DNA of 52,837 nt from NCBI GenBank assembly GCA_023663135.1, contig JAMPIE010000017.1, positions 1 through 52,837 on the forward strand. Direction: 5' to 3'. The translations under genes were made by a program, and so were the position numbers. The notes beneath the pieces are model-generated. The model worked only from the letters and a program-made list of their open reading frames with translations. It searched no databases and was not told where the DNA came from. Shown in pieces: positions 1 through 10,066 of this stretch (positions are counted from its first letter, which is position 1; each line of letters begins with the position of its first letter). Source of the DNA: Alloprevotella sp. GTDB lineage: Bacteria; Bacteroidota; Bacteroidia; Bacteroidales; Muribaculaceae.

Positions 1-214
1 AAGATGCCGATGAGGACGAGCAGAATGTCCCAAGTTATTTTTTGAAGATTACTAACTATCAGCCATGGCTAAAATCAGATCATTAGGATACAGAGGAGTT
101 CAAACCACTTTTTAAGGAGGAAAAGCAGCGACTAATATGAACCTTGCAACAAGCCGCTACGAAGGCGTCTTGACTACAAAATAGTCGTCAACATAGGCTC
201 GTAGCAACAAATTA
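1..214. other. Leader and intergenic region upstream of leuA
   Basis: No convincing gene is present. On the plus strand an open frame at 3-86 could be the end of an upstream gene, but it shares its bases with the repeat. A 15-codon frame at 137-184 ([15 protein letters not shown]) overlaps an imperfect hairpin whose outer arms are GCTACGA at 156-162 and TCGTAGC at 199-205. An AAGGAGG at 114-120 lies too far (16 bases) from that ATG to be a good ribosome site. The frame has only two Leu codons, and the best leuA promoter lies downstream of it, so a leucine attenuator is not supported. Confidence 0.4.
30..53 (-). repeat. Left copy of an inverted 24-base repeat found at both window ends
   Basis: These 24 bases are the exact reverse complement of 52712-52735. 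Read on the minus strand, the copy encodes SNLQKITW and then runs off the window through a hydrophobic stretch (DILLVLIGI). The right copy encodes SNLQKITW and continues WNFLSFLASF. Beyond the identical core, both copies have the eight bases GGCATCTT 20-21 bases further out, so the similarity is wider but diverged. The region is much more AT-rich than the flanking genes. It is probably a dispersed intergenic repeat; its full extent lies outside the window. Confidence 0.75.
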
Positions 215-246
215 TTTGCTCAGGCGGGGGATATTGTGTAACTTTG
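215..246 (+). promoter_or_regulatory. Bacteroidota-type promoter of the leu operon
   Basis: TTTG at 215-218, a 20-base spacer, then TAACTTTG at 239-246. This matches the known Bacteroidota housekeeping pattern (TTTG, 19-21 bases, TAnnTTTG). Transcription should start near 252, giving a leader of about 45 bases before leuA. Confidence 0.6.
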
Positions 247-296
247 TCGACAATTGTCACCATTTTGATAACTATTCGTCATACACATTTATATAT

Positions 297-1790
297 ATGA
301 GCGACCGACTGTATATCTTTGACACCACGCTCCGCGACGGCGAGCAAGTCCCCGGATGCCAACTTAACACCGTTGAGAAAATCGAAGTGGCCAAAGCCCT
401 CGAGGAGCTTGGAGTCGATGTCATCGAGGCCGGATTTCCCGTGAGCTCCCCGGGCGACTTCACCTCTGTCGTCGAAATATCCAAGGCCGTGACCTGGCCC
501 ACGATCTGCGCCCTGACACGCGCTGTTGAAAACGACATCCGTGTGGCCGCCGAGGCCCTCCAGTATGCCAAGCATAAGCGCATCCACACCGGCATTGGCA
601 CCTCCGACCCACATATCAAATATAAGTTCAACTCCAATCGCGAGGAAATACTGGAGCGTGCCGTGGCCGCCGTCAAGTATGCCAAGAAATATGTTGAAGA
701 TGTGCAGTTTTATGCCGAAGACGCCGGCCGCACCGACAATGAATACCTGGCTCGAGTGGTGGAAGCCGTCATAAAGGCCGGAGCCACAGTGGTCAACATC
801 CCCGACACCACCGGCTATTGCCTCCCTCAAGAGTTCCAGGCCAAGATAAAATATCTCTGCGAGCATGTCGACGGCATCCACCGCGCCACCATAGCCACCC
901 ACTGCCACAACGACCTCGGTATGGCCACAGCCAACACCGTAAGCGGCATCCTCGGAGGCGCCCGCCAGGCCGAAGTGACCATCAACGGCATAGGCGAGCG
1001 CGCCGGCAACACCTCCCTCGAAGAAGTGGTGATGACATTCCGCTCCCACAAAGAGCTCGGCATAGACACCAACATCAACGCCACGCGCATCACCTCCATC
1101 TCGCGCCTCGTGTCGTCGCTCATGAACATGCCCGTCCAGCCCAACAAGGCCATCGTCGGGCGCAACGCCTTTGCCCACTCATCGGGCATCCACCAAGACG
1201 GAGTGCTCAAAAATCGCGAGAGCTACGAAATCATCGACCCCGTCGACGTGGGCCTCGACGAAAACTCCATCGTTCTGACCGCTCGCTCAGGCCGCGCCGC
1301 CCTCAAGCATCGCCTCCACGTCCTTGGCATCGAGCTCGAAAAAGAAGCCCTCGACAAGGCATATGAAGCCTTCCTGCGGCTGGCCGACAAGAAAAAAGAG
1401 ATCAACGACGACGACATCCTCATGCTCGCCGGCGAGCATCGCGCCAACCATCGCATCAAGCTCGAATATCTTCAGGTCACTTCGGGTGTAGGCATCCACT
1501 CCGTGGCTTCCGTAGGCCTCAACATCGCCGGCGAGCGCTTCGAGGCCTGCGCCTCCGGCAACGGCCCCGTCGACGCCGCCATCTCAGCCATCAAGATCAT
1601 AATCCGACGGACGATGCTCGTCAAAGAGTTCCTCATTCAGGCTATCAACAAGGGGAGCAACGACGTGGGCAAGGTGCACATGACCGTCGAGCACGATGGC
1701 ACCCAATATTACGGCTTCTCGGCCAACACTGACATCATTGCCGCATCTGCCGAAGCCTTCATCGACGCAATCAACAAATTTCCTCACTGA
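297..1790 (+). CDS. leuA: 2-isopropylmalate synthase
   Basis: Condenses acetyl-CoA with 2-oxoisovalerate, the first committed step of leucine synthesis, in the cytoplasm. The 497-residue protein has the TIM-barrel signature [10 protein letters not shown] near residue 10, the metal-binding THCHNDLG and the conserved [11 protein letters not shown]-terminal LeuA regulatory (leucine-binding) domain follows, with a GNGPVDAA segment near residue 430. The start at 297 gives the usual N-terminus [11 protein letters not shown]. An in-frame ATG at 216 would add 27 residues unlike the family and would start before the promoter ends. First gene of leuA-leuC-leuD-leuB. The preserved C-terminal domain suggests feedback inhibition by leucine, as known for the family. 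Confidence 0.96.
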   Translation: MSDRLYIFDTTLRDGEQVPGCQLNTVEKIEVAKALEELGVDVIEAGFPVSSPGDFTSVVEISKAVTWPTICALTRAVENDIRVAAEALQYAKHKRIHTGIGTSDPHIKYKFNSNREEILERAVAAVKYAKKYVEDVQFYAEDAGRTDNEYLARVVEAVIKAGATVVNIPDTTGYCLPQEFQAKIKYLCEHVDGIHRATIATHCHNDLGMATANTVSGILGGARQAEVTINGIGERAGNTSLEEVVMTFRSHKELGIDTNINATRITSISRLVSSLMNMPVQPNKAIVGRNAFAHSSGIHQDGVLKNRESYEIIDPVDVGLDENSIVLTARSGRAALKHRLHVLGIELEKEALDKAYEAFLRLADKKKEINDDDILMLAGEHRANHRIKLEYLQVTSGVGIHSVASVGLNIAGERFEACASGNGPVDAAISAIKIIIRRTMLVKEFLIQAINKGSNDVGKVHMTVEHDGTQYYGFSANTDIIAASAEAFIDAINKFPH

Positions 1791-1808
1791 CCCACATTAT
1801 TATAATAT

Positions 1809-3197
1809 ATGGGAAAGACTCTCTTTGACAAAGTGTGGGACGCTCACGTAGTGTCGGCCATTCCCGACGGGCCCCAGCAGCTATATATCGACCGCCACTA
1901 CTGCCACGAAGTGACCACACCCCAGGCCTTTGACGGCCTCCGACGCAGAGGCCTCAAGGTGTTTCGCCCCGACCGCACAACCTGCTCGCCCGACCATAAC
2001 ATACCAACCACCCACCAGGATAAGCCCATCGACGACCCCGTCAGCCGCCGACAGATTGAGACCCTCATCGACAACGCCAATGACTTTGGCCTGACACTCT
2101 TTGGCCTCATGCACCCCCTCAACGGCATCATCCATGTCATGGGACCGGAGAACGGCTTGACACTCCCGGGGTCAACCATCGTCTGTGGCGACTCCCACAC
2201 CTCCACCCACGGAGCCTTTGGCGCCGTGGCCTTCGGCATAGGCACGTCGGAGGTAGAGATGGTGCTCGCCACACAGTGTATCCTCCAGCCCAAGCCCAAG
2301 ACCATGCGCATCAACATCGACGGCTCTCTCCCCAAGGGTTCAACGGCCAAAGACATTGCGCTCTACCTCATTGCCCAACTCGGCACGGGGGGCGCCACCG
2401 GCTTCTTCGTCGAATATGCCGGCGAGGCCATCCGCGCCCTCTCCATGGAAGAGCGCATGACCGTCTGCAACCTCTCCATCGAGATGGGCGCGCGAGGCGG
2501 CATGATTGCCCCCGACGAGACCACCTTCAGCTATATCCGAGGCCGACGATTCGCCCCCAAGGGAGAAGAGCTCGACCGAGCCATCGATGCATGGCGAGCC
2601 CTCGCCTCCGACCCAGATGCCCGCTTTGACCGCGAAATATCATTCCGCGCCGAAGAGATTGAGCCCCGAGTGACCTATGGCACAAACCCCGGCATGGGCA
2701 TCGGCATCAGCGAGTCAATCCCCCAGCCCCCCGCCGATTCTGCCGCCCGAGAGTCATTTGCCAAAGCCCTTGAATACATGAAGTTTACCCCCGGCCAAAA
2801 GCTCACCGGCGAGAAGGTAGACTATGTCTTCCTCGGCTCATGCACCAACGGCCGCATCGAAGACTTCCGAGCCTTTGCCTCCTATGTCAAGGGGCGCAAG
2901 AAACACCCCGACGTCACAGCATGGCTCGTCCCCGGCTCGTGGAGCGTCCGCCGCCAGATCGAAGAAGAGGGCCTCGACAAGATCCTCGCCAACGCCGGCT
3001 TTGAGCTCCGACAGCCCGGATGCTCGGCATGCCTGGCCATGAACCCCGACAAGGTACCAGCCGGAAAACTCGCCGTCTCCACCTCCAACCGCAACTTTGA
3101 AGGCCGTCAAGGCCCCGGCGCACGTACCATCCTCGCCGGTCCCCTCGTGGCCGCAGCAGCAGCCATCAATGGAGTGATCACCGACCCTCGCATCTAA
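1809..3197 (+). CDS. leuC: 3-isopropylmalate dehydratase large subunit
   Basis: Large subunit of the [4Fe-4S] enzyme that isomerises 2- to 3-isopropylmalate. The 462-residue length is normal for the bacterial LeuC type. Seen: [13 protein letters not shown], and the cluster cysteines in [12 protein letters not shown] and [12 protein letters not shown]. It begins 18 bases after leuA and ends 6 bases before leuD, its small-subunit partner, so the three are surely co-transcribed. The start [11 protein letters not shown] is the usual family N-terminus and is preceded by an AT-rich stretch. Confidence 0.96.
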   Translation: MGKTLFDKVWDAHVVSAIPDGPQQLYIDRHYCHEVTTPQAFDGLRRRGLKVFRPDRTTCSPDHNIPTTHQDKPIDDPVSRRQIETLIDNANDFGLTLFGLMHPLNGIIHVMGPENGLTLPGSTIVCGDSHTSTHGAFGAVAFGIGTSEVEMVLATQCILQPKPKTMRINIDGSLPKGSTAKDIALYLIAQLGTGGATGFFVEYAGEAIRALSMEERMTVCNLSIEMGARGGMIAPDETTFSYIRGRRFAPKGEELDRAIDAWRALASDPDARFDREISFRAEEIEPRVTYGTNPGMGIGISESIPQPPADSAARESFAKALEYMKFTPGQKLTGEKVDYVFLGSCTNGRIEDFRAFASYVKGRKKHPDVTAWLVPGSWSVRRQIEEEGLDKILANAGFELRQPGCSACLAMNPDKVPAGKLAVSTSNRNFEGRQGPGARTILAGPLVAAAAAINGVITDPRI

Positions 3198-3203
3198 GCC
3201 GTC

Positions 3204-3800
3204 ATGAAACAAAAATTCACCACCATCACTTCCACCTGCGTTCCCCTGCCGGTGGAGAATGTCGACACCGACCAGATCATACCCGCACGCTTCCTCAAAT
3301 CCACCACCCGCGAAGGTTTTGGCGACCACCTCTTCAACGACTGGCGCTACCGCCCCGACGGAACGCCCGACCCCTCCTTTATCCTCAACGACCCTCAGCG
3401 GCGCAACGCACGCATCCTCGTGGCCGGCAAAAACTTTGGATGCGGATCCTCACGCGAACATGCCGCATGGGCCATTGCCGACTATGGCTTCCGCGCCGTC
3501 ATATCCAGCTTCTTTGCCGACATCCATCGCAACAACGAGCTCAATAACTTTGTGCTCCCCGTGACAGTATCCCCGACATTCCTCGCCGAGCTCTTTGACT
3601 CAATCGACGCCAACCCGGCCACCGAAGTGACCATTGACCTTCCATCTCAGAAAGTCACCAACCTCGCAACAGGCCGCTCGGAGACCTTTACCATCAACCC
3701 CTACAAGAAAGAGTGTCTTTCACAAGGCCTCGACGACATCGACTACCTCCTGGCCCATCAAGCCGACATCCTCGCCTTCGAGCAAGCCCGCAACAAATAG
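3204..3800 (+). CDS. leuD: 3-isopropylmalate dehydratase small subunit
   Basis: Small (swivel) subunit of isopropylmalate isomerase; pairs with the leuC product. The 198 residues contain [13 protein letters not shown] near the N-terminus and [14 protein letters not shown] near residue 75, both diagnostic of LeuD. The length suits the longer, bacterial LeuD class (about 200 residues) rather than the short archaeal class. Lies 6 bases after leuC. Confidence 0.96.
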   Translation: MKQKFTTITSTCVPLPVENVDTDQIIPARFLKSTTREGFGDHLFNDWRYRPDGTPDPSFILNDPQRRNARILVAGKNFGCGSSREHAAWAIADYGFRAVISSFFADIHRNNELNNFVLPVTVSPTFLAELFDSIDANPATEVTIDLPSQKVTNLATGRSETFTINPYKKECLSQGLDDIDYLLAHQADILAFEQARNK

Positions 3801-3837
3801 ACCTCAAAGATTACCCTCCCCCACCCCTACCCAAAAT

Positions 3838-4899
3838 ATGAACCTCAAAATAGCTGTCCTCCCCGGCGACGGCATCGGTCCCGAAATATCGCGCGCCGGC
3901 ATCGAAACCCTCAACGCCATCGCCGCCCGTTTTGGCCACACCTTCACCTATATAGAAGCCCTTGTAGGAGCCGCCGCCATCGACGCCACAGGTAATCCCT
4001 TCCCCGACGAGACCCTCGCGGCATGTCAAGAGGCCGACGCCGTCTTCTTCTCAGCCGTGGGCGACCTCCGCTTCGACGCCAACCCCGACGCCAAAGTGCG
4101 CCCCGAGCAAGGCCTCCTCGCCATGCGAAAAAAACTCGGCCTCTTTGCCAACATTCGTCCCGTCCAGACCTTCCGTTGCCTACTCCACCTATCCCCACTC
4201 CGCCCCGGGCTCGTTGACGGCGCCGACTTCGTCTGCATCCGCGAGCTCACCGGCGGCATGTACTTCGGCGAAAAAAAAGAGGGCGACGACCTGGCCTATG
4301 ACACCTGCGTCTACTCACGCCCCGAAATAGAGCGCATCCTCCGAGTCGCTTTCCAATATGCCGAGCGCCGAGGAAAGCGCCTCTGCGTCGTCGACAAAGC
4401 CAACGTCCTTGCCTCCTCGCGCCTCTGGCGCCGAGTGGCAAAAGAGATGGCTCCGACCCACCCCGACGTAGCCACCGAATATATGTATGTCGACAACGCC
4501 GCCATGCGCATGGTCCAAGAGCCACGCTACTTTGACGTCATCGTCACCGAAAACACCTTTGGCGACATCCTCACCGACGAAGCCTCCGTCATCTCAGGCT
4601 CCATGGGCCTCCTACCCTCCGCCTCCATAGGCGAAAGCACCCCGGTCTTTGAGCCCATCCACGGCTCCTGGCCCCAAGCCGCCGGCAAAAACATTGCCAA
4701 CCCTCTGGCTCAGATACTCTCAGGCGCAATGATGCTCGAACACTTCGGCCTCACCGACGAGGCCCGCGCCATACGCCAAGCCGTCGACGACTCACTCGAA
4801 CAATATGTCCGCACCCCCGACATCCAGCCCACCGACAAGCCCCACTACGGCACCGCCGAAGTGGGTCACTGGATTGCCTCTCGCATCCTTCAGGGATAG
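3838..4899 (+). CDS. leuB: 3-isopropylmalate dehydrogenase
   Basis: NAD-dependent oxidative decarboxylation of 3-isopropylmalate to 2-oxoisocaproate, the last leucine-specific step. The 353-residue protein begins [17 protein letters not shown] and carries [21 protein letters not shown] (residues about 85-105), the substrate loop [12 protein letters not shown], and the metal-site region [15 protein letters not shown]. The frame is open further upstream, but those codons overlap leuD out of frame and encode low-complexity sequence, so 3838 is chosen. A run of eight A at about 4268 falls in the reading frame and the frame stays intact. Last gene of the operon; a terminator follows at once. Confidence 0.96.
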   Translation: MNLKIAVLPGDGIGPEISRAGIETLNAIAARFGHTFTYIEALVGAAAIDATGNPFPDETLAACQEADAVFFSAVGDLRFDANPDAKVRPEQGLLAMRKKLGLFANIRPVQTFRCLLHLSPLRPGLVDGADFVCIRELTGGMYFGEKKEGDDLAYDTCVYSRPEIERILRVAFQYAERRGKRLCVVDKANVLASSRLWRRVAKEMAPTHPDVATEYMYVDNAAMRMVQEPRYFDVIVTENTFGDILTDEASVISGSMGLLPSASIGESTPVFEPIHGSWPQAAGKNIANPLAQILSGAMMLEHFGLTDEARAIRQAVDDSLEQYVRTPDIQPTDKPHYGTAEVGHWIASRILQG

Positions 4900-4928
4900 A
4901 CCTCGCCCTCTCATCCCCTCACATACTA

Positions 4929-4971
4929 CCCTCGCCTCGGTCATCACAGCCAAGGCGAGGGATATTTTTTT
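4929..4971 (+). terminator. Rho-independent terminator of the leu operon
   Basis: Perfect 9-bp stem, CCCTCGCCT at 4929-4937 with AGGCGAGGG at 4953-4961, a 15-base loop, then a T-rich tract ending in seven T at 4965-4971. It lies 30 bases after the leuB stop. Confidence 0.85.
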
Positions 4972-5090
4972 CGCAAAAAATGTCTCCGTGGCCGAACCAT
5001 CTCGCCCCCCCGACGTTTATAAGTCAAATCCGATACACTTCCTCTAAACCTATATACACTGTAAAATACTACATTTACGACCTCCACATC

Positions 5091-5579
5091 ATGGCACGCC
5101 TCTTCTCATCACTCATAGCCCCACTCCTGCCGGCCATAATCCCCCTCATCATCCTGGCCGCATGCGCCACCTCTCCGGGACACGACGCCGCCCAGGCCTG
5201 CGAGGCCGCCGAGAAAGGCGACATCCCAGCCGCGATGGAGGCCGCCAACAAAGCCTTCACTCACTATGAGCAACTCTCCACATCCGACCTCTGTCGTCTC
5301 GCCGCAGCCTATGCCGTGATAACCATCACCTCAGGCGACGAACAAGCCGCCGACCGATTCCAGACCGTCTACAAAGCCTCCCTCACCTCCGACCCCCAAG
5401 AAGCCGACAGCTTTTATCGCACACTTGACCCCCAGATGGCCGACGGACTCGCAATAATATCAGGGCTTCTCGACGGGCAGGGCATCTACACAGGTGTGCC
5501 CACCGACACCGCCACTATCACCCGCCCCTCTTCCGAGCCCCTGACCGACATACCCCAGGAAGGGCTCGCCGAAGACTGA
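5091..5579 (+). CDS. Small lipoprotein of unknown function
   Basis: The 162-residue protein begins with a lipoprotein signal (hydrophobic core from about residue 7 and lipobox LAAC, Cys at residue 25). The mature part is Ala-rich and looks helical: CEAAEKGDIPAAMEAANKA and later segments resemble a TPR-like helical pair, followed by a Thr/Pro-rich tail. Only uncharged residues follow the Cys (CATSPG), so there is no acidic surface-export signal and a periplasmic anchor is more likely. The start at 5091 places the signal peptide correctly; upstream in-frame codons do not encode a signal. It follows the leu terminator, so it should have its own promoter, but I see no clear one. I do not recognise a family. 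Confidence 0.7.
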   Translation: MARLFSSLIAPLLPAIIPLIILAACATSPGHDAAQACEAAEKGDIPAAMEAANKAFTHYEQLSTSDLCRLAAAYAVITITSGDEQAADRFQTVYKASLTSDPQEADSFYRTLDPQMADGLAIISGLLDGQGIYTGVPTDTATITRPSSEPLTDIPQEGLAED

Positions 5580-5651
5580 GCGCCCCATTACCTCTCTCCA
5601 CGAGATTTGCCATTGTTTTTGTTTTGTTATTGTTTGTTTGTTAAGGACTGC

Positions 5652-5685
5652 GAGGGGAGGAGACGCGTGAGCGCCCCCTCCCCTC
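5652..5685. other. G/C-rich hairpin between convergent genes
   Basis: GAGGGGAGG at 5652-5660 pairs perfectly with CCTCCCCTC at 5677-5685 around a 16-base loop. It sits between the stops of the converging lipoprotein and helicase genes. There is no T tract downstream on either strand, so it is at best a weak terminator. Confidence 0.4.
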
Positions 5686-5730
5686 CCCCTATCTACATAT
5701 GGTCTGCATTGCCTACGGAATAAACCGGCG

Positions 5731-7647
5731 TCAGATCGTCTGGGGCGCCATCGCTCCGACATATTCAGCCAGCCGACGGTAGAAAGGGTGAGCGCCGGCC
5801 AGGGTATCGACCGAGCCTATGATAAAGAGTTTATGGCGGGTGCGCGTGATGGCCACATTCATTCGGCGGAGGTCGCGCAGAAAGCCGATGGAGTGGGAGT
5901 CGTTGGAGCGCACGAGCGAGAGGAGGATCACGTCTCTCTCCTGTCCTTGAAAACCGTCAACGGTGTTGACTGAGATGAGATGTCTAAGCCGCCTGGCCCA
6001 AGGCTCATGCTTGAGGAGCCGCCTGAGATAGTGGACCTGAGCGCGATAGGGGGAGATGATGCCAAAGTCGATCGACTCGTCGAGGATGCGACGCACACCG
6101 ATACGAGACACATAATCGTGTAACACCTTGACAGTTAGCTCGGCCTCGGCTTTGTTGATACGGCCAAAGGAACCGGAGGCGATCTCTTCAACAAAGGGGT
6201 CAGAGCCTTCGAGGGAGCAGTCTACGCTGGCATCGATCCATGTAATGGGGTGTTCAAACTCCAGCAGGCCTCCTCGGCGGCTGATATCGGGGGCGGCCTC
6301 AACCATCCCGCCATAAAACCACTCAGAGGAGAAGCGCATAATCTCTTGGCGCATACGGTATTGGACGGTGAGGAGGGTGACAGTCTCGGGATGAGTGACG
6401 GCGAGGCGCTCCATGAGTGAGCATCCGAGACCCTCGCGTAAAGCCTTGAGGCTCTTCACCGTGGGCGGGAGCTGGCAATGGTCGCCGGCGAGCACCATAC
6501 GGGAAGCTCGACGCATGGGGATCCAAGTAGCGGCCTCGAGAGCCTGGGCAGCTTCGTCGATAAAGACAGTGCCAAAGGTCATTCCCTCAAGTAGTCGCGA
6601 TGCACTGCCTGTGAGAGTAGAGGCAATGACATTGGCCGAGCCAAAGATGTCGGTGTTGATACGTATCTCAAGCTCGATGGCTCGGTTTTGGAGGCGGTCG
6701 ATTTTCTGATGCCAACCGTCGGTGTCGCGTCGATGGGCTCGGAGCTCGCGGATGGCCTTGCGAATGCTCCAGAGCGAGGAATAGTCGGCATGAGCTTCAA
6801 AGAGACGCTCATATGTGAAGGAGAGCATCTTGTCGTTGACGCGCGAAGGGTTGCCGAGCCTCAAGACATTGATGCCGCGATCGACGAGCTTCTCACATAT
6901 CCAGTCGACGGCCATGTTGCTTTGGGCGCAGACCATCACTTGGCTCTCACGCCTGAGAGTCTCATGGATGGCTTCGACAAGGGTTGTGGTCTTGCCGGTG
7001 CCGGGAGGGCCATGGACAATAGCCACTTCCTTGGCTCTCAACACCTTGTTGACGCCGCGCTCCTGGGAGGGGTTGAGATAAGGGAAGCGCAGAGGGTGGA
7101 GGGAGAGCTCGTGGGCGGGGGACTGGCCGTAGACAAAGTCGCGCAACTGGCCAAGGCGTCCTTTGGCCGAGGCAAGTCGGTCGAGGGTCTCAAACATCAC
7201 TCTGAAGGTGGTCTCGTCAAAAGAGAGCATGACGCCCACACGCCCATCGGTGGGAGAAAGGAGTGCAAGATTGGTATCGTCGGGCACAGTGATGGCCATG
7301 CGTGAGCCGTCGACATAAGCCACAGAGCCGGCAAGGAGTCGCTTTGGGGCAGAGGCCGGGTCGCCGCCGAGGTTGAAAAAGATCAAGGGTCGGCCATATT
7401 CAAAGCTATGGTCGTCAGTAGTATCACCTTCATCCGAGTCGTCTTGTCGGACAACCTCTATCACCTTCTGGTTTAAGGAGTTGAAATAGTTGCGCCCTAT
7501 TGATATCGGAAACCATGCGTGGCCGCGAGCCACGAGTCGGTCAACGCCGAGCCTGTCGGCCAGGCGGGCATACTGCTCCTTCTCTTCCTCATACTCGGCG
7601 GAGAGGAGAGCCCTGAGCCTGGCAATCTCTCTATCGGCAGGGGTCAT
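5731..7647 (-). CDS. Superfamily 1 DNA/RNA helicase, IGHMBP2/Upf1-like
   Basis: A 638-residue ATP-dependent helicase. After an N-terminal beta-rich region (about 1-180) come motif I HGPPGTGKTTT (about 212-222), motif Ia AQSNMAVD, motif II DEAAQALEAATW (about 364), motif III AGDHCQLPPTV, motif IV QYRM (about 429), motif V VDGFQGQERDVI and motif VI AITRTRHKL. The DEAA box and QYRM place it in the SF1 IGHMBP2/Upf1 group (COG1112), which unwinds nucleic acid 5'-3'. Its start overlaps the flavodiiron gene stop as ATGA, so the two are translationally coupled. The exact substrate is not evident. Confidence 0.9.
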   Translation of the reverse strand: MTPADREIARLRALLSAEYEEEKEQYARLADRLGVDRLVARGHAWFPISIGRNYFNSLNQKVIEVVRQDDSDEGDTTDDHSFEYGRPLIFFNLGGDPASAPKRLLAGSVAYVDGSRMAITVPDDTNLALLSPTDGRVGVMLSFDETTFRVMFETLDRLASAKGRLGQLRDFVYGQSPAHELSLHPLRFPYLNPSQERGVNKVLRAKEVAIVHGPPGTGKTTTLVEAIHETLRRESQVMVCAQSNMAVDWICEKLVDRGINVLRLGNPSRVNDKMLSFTYERLFEAHADYSSLWSIRKAIRELRAHRRDTDGWHQKIDRLQNRAIELEIRINTDIFGSANVIASTLTGSASRLLEGMTFGTVFIDEAAQALEAATWIPMRRASRMVLAGDHCQLPPTVKSLKALREGLGCSLMERLAVTHPETVTLLTVQYRMRQEIMRFSSEWFYGGMVEAAPDISRRGGLLEFEHPITWIDASVDCSLEGSDPFVEEIASGSFGRINKAEAELTVKVLHDYVSRIGVRRILDESIDFGIISPYRAQVHYLRRLLKHEPWARRLRHLISVNTVDGFQGQERDVILLSLVRSNDSHSIGFLRDLRRMNVAITRTRHKLFIIGSVDTLAGAHPFYRRLAEYVGAMAPQTI

Positions 7648-8837
7648 GGCTCAAGGAGGGCGTCGGCAAGGGCGGCGAGGCTCCCGAGGTCGTTGTCGGA
7701 AAGGCGGCTGCGGATTGAGACAGAGGGGCTGACGATGGTCATGCCAAGCATTCCAGCGAGCATGTCGGTCATGTGACGGGCAGCCTGGGGAGCCCAAGAG
7801 CCGTTTTCGACCAGGGCAATGCGGCGTCCGCGGAACCCCTTCATCTGCAGATGGTGAAGGAAGTTATACATCGGGGGGTAGAGGCCGCCATCATAAGTAG
7901 CGGCACAGAGAGCCAATCGCCCCATGCGGAAGGCCTCGCCCACGGCATATGAGACATCGTGGCGACAGAGGTCGAGGATGCTGACCTCGTCGGCCCCGCG
8001 CTCGGCAAGCATGGCTGCGAGGCGCCGAGCGGCATCGGCGGTGCCGCCATAGATAGAGGCATAGGCCACAAAGACGCCGTTGCACTCGGGTCGGTAGCGG
8101 CTCCAGAGGTCATAGAGGTTCCAGTAATGGCCAAGGTCAGATGTCAGAGCCGGGCCGTGGAGCGGGGCAATGGTGTCGAAATCAAGGCCACGGAGCTTGT
8201 GCATCATAGCCTGGACCTGGATACCATATTTGCCGACAATGTTGGCATAATAACGGCGAGCCTCAGAGTCCCAAGCCTCTCCCCCACCCCATGGAGCGAA
8301 AGAGCCGAAGGCATCGGCGCTGAAGAGGACTCCCTTGCGCGATGGGTTTGCGCGGTCGATATTTCCGTGGCAAAGAGTCACCATCACCTCGGGCCAGTGG
8401 ACCATGGGAGCTGTGAAGAAGGTGAGCTCTACGGCACCTAATGGGAGAGTAAAGCCATTGTCAACCTCCATAGTAAGGCCTTCAAACGACGAATCGGGGA
8501 AGAAAGCGCTGAGCATCTTGATGGCCTTGGAGGTGGCCACAATCTTCACGGATGGGAAACGATCGAGCAGGGCAAGGATGGAGCCGGAATGGTCGGGCTC
8601 CATATGTTGCACGATGAGATAAGAAGGGACGCGGCCGGCGAGGGACTCTTCGAGGCGGAGCAACCATTGGCTGCAGCGACGGATATCGACGGAGTCGATG
8701 ATGGCCAAGGCCTCATCGCCCTCGACGAGATAGGTGTTGTAAGAGATGCCATAAGGGAGGGGATATTGGCCCTCAAAGAGGTCGAGATTGTCATCGTCAA
8801 CCCCGGTATATTTGATGCGTGAAGAAAGAGTGGTCAT
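7644..8837 (-). CDS. fprA: Flavodiiron protein (FprA family, A type)
   Basis: A 397-residue soluble oxidoreductase that reduces O2 to water or NO to N2O, protecting anaerobes. The metallo-beta-lactamase-like domain (about 1-250) carries the diiron ligands: HMEPDH at residues 78-83, His147, Asp175 in SADAFGSF, and His227 in LHGP. A flavodoxin domain (about 255-395) follows, with FMN-loop sequence YGGTADAA. There is no rubredoxin or NADH reductase extension, so it is class A and needs a separate electron donor. Second gene of GT2-fprA-helicase; 13 bases after the first. Confidence 0.93.
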   Translation of the reverse strand: MTTLSSRIKYTGVDDDNLDLFEGQYPLPYGISYNTYLVEGDEALAIIDSVDIRRCSQWLLRLEESLAGRVPSYLIVQHMEPDHSGSILALLDRFPSVKIVATSKAIKMLSAFFPDSSFEGLTMEVDNGFTLPLGAVELTFFTAPMVHWPEVMVTLCHGNIDRANPSRKGVLFSADAFGSFAPWGGGEAWDSEARRYYANIVGKYGIQVQAMMHKLRGLDFDTIAPLHGPALTSDLGHYWNLYDLWSRYRPECNGVFVAYASIYGGTADAARRLAAMLAERGADEVSILDLCRHDVSYAVGEAFRMGRLALCAATYDGGLYPPMYNFLHHLQMKGFRGRRIALVENGSWAPQAARHMTDMLAGMLGMTIVSPSVSIRSRLSDNDLGSLAALADALLEP

Positions 8838-8850
8838 AATAAGCTAAAGG

Positions 8851-10059
8851 TCATTTAATCTTGCTCCAAGTATAGTTGTCGCGACGATGGCGCAGCCCAG
8901 CGAGGCGATATCTGAAATCATAGATGGGATGCCAGAGCATAAGCAGGGGGACAAGGAGAAAAGCGGAGTCGCAGCAGCGAAGAGCCCTGGCGGCTCGTCG
9001 CCACCATATCATCATAGGTATGCAGAGGGCAAGGGCAATCACCACGACGGCAATCAGAGGGATAAGCGAGGGCCATCCGAGGATAGCAGCTGCCAGGGAG
9101 GAGGCGAGCCACGCCCACCAGGAGCAGCTGGCAAGGCCCATTGCCAAGCGAGGGTTTTGAGGAAGATAACCGGCGGTAAAGTCGCGGCGGAGGCGCTCCA
9201 TGCGATGGGCACGCACGGGGCTGGGCTCGAGCACTTCGACAATGGACGATGGGGCGAGCTCCACAGCGGTGTTCACCCCATTGGCAATCTCGTTGACAAA
9301 GAGGTCGTCGTCGCCATAGCTGAGATTTAGCGAGGTGGCAAAACCGCCGTTGGCAAAGAAAAGGTCGCGTGAGTAGATGAGATTGTGGCCGGTGGCGCGA
9401 TGGGGATGGCCCTTGAGGGCCGAGCCAATGGAGCGAGAAGCCTGCCAAAGGTCGTCGAAGCCACGGAGTCGACGACGGGGGCCCGGGTTGCCGTCGGAGT
9501 CGCGCATAGTGGACGCACCCACCACCACCTTCTTACCCTCAGCGGCGTGGGTCATCATGCGTCTTAGCCAGTCGGCTGAAGGAATGGAGCAGTTGCCACA
9601 TGTGAGGGCCACGAAGGGCATCTTTGAGGCCTTGACACCGAGGGTAACAGCCAGCTTTTTTCTCGACAGATTGCGCGAATGGGCGGGGATATATGTAACC
9701 CTGAGAGAAGGAAACTCGGGCTGGAGAGCCCCGGCGGCATCGACGTCGGCAGTGTCGTAGCCCGAGAGGTCGGCAACCACCACCACCTCGAGCGGCCCGG
9801 GATAATCCTGTGCGTAGATCTGCCTGATGAGGATGGGAAGGTTGGCGGCATTGTCGCGGGCATAGACCACGATGGTCACTCCGGGATAGTCGGCGGCATC
9901 GAGCACGGGGCAAACGCCGGAGGCCGAGGAGGCTCGGACGATGGCCTTCAGACGACGGAAGAGGATAAGGTAAATCAAGGCCGACGCCACGAGGGCCAGC
10001 CCAATGAGAAGCCAGACAAAGCCCGGCAAGTCAAATGACCAAAGATCGGTGTTGTTCAT
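8851..10059 (-). CDS. Membrane-anchored glycosyltransferase family 2 protein
   Basis: 402 residues. An N-terminal membrane helix (about 13-33) is followed by a GT2-type domain: VTIVVYARDNAANLP, then VVVVADLSGYDT, and a later acidic DDDLFVNE plus an RMERLRRDF segment like the ED and R-x-x-R/W motifs of processive GT2 enzymes. Two C-terminal membrane helices lie at about 315-365. The place where the metal-binding DxD motif is expected reads TCGNCSIPSADW, so the usual Asp residues are absent; activity is therefore uncertain. A -7 promoter element lies only 8 bases before the start. It heads an operon with fprA and the helicase. Confidence 0.75.
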   Translation of the reverse strand: MNNTDLWSFDLPGFVWLLIGLALVASALIYLILFRRLKAIVRASSASGVCPVLDAADYPGVTIVVYARDNAANLPILIRQIYAQDYPGPLEVVVVADLSGYDTADVDAAGALQPEFPSLRVTYIPAHSRNLSRKKLAVTLGVKASKMPFVALTCGNCSIPSADWLRRMMTHAAEGKKVVVGASTMRDSDGNPGPRRRLRGFDDLWQASRSIGSALKGHPHRATGHNLIYSRDLFFANGGFATSLNLSYGDDDLFVNEIANGVNTAVELAPSSIVEVLEPSPVRAHRMERLRRDFTAGYLPQNPRLAMGLASCSWWAWLASSLAAAILGWPSLIPLIAVVVIALALCIPMMIWWRRAARALRCCDSAFLLVPLLMLWHPIYDFRYRLAGLRHRRDNYTWSKIK

Positions 10060-10066
10060 TGCACGG

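Noticed and set aside
137..205. Leader peptide and attenuator for the leu operon
   Set aside because: Only two scattered Leu codons, no T tract after the hairpin, and the best promoter lies downstream of it.
279..1178. A 299-codon minus-strand open frame opposite leuA
   Set aside because: leuA motifs define the plus frame; the opposite frame is low-complexity Gly/Val sequence.
4266..4278. Run of eight A in leuB as a programmed frameshift site
   Set aside because: The normal frame continues through it to a full-length LeuB and no alternative product is suggested.
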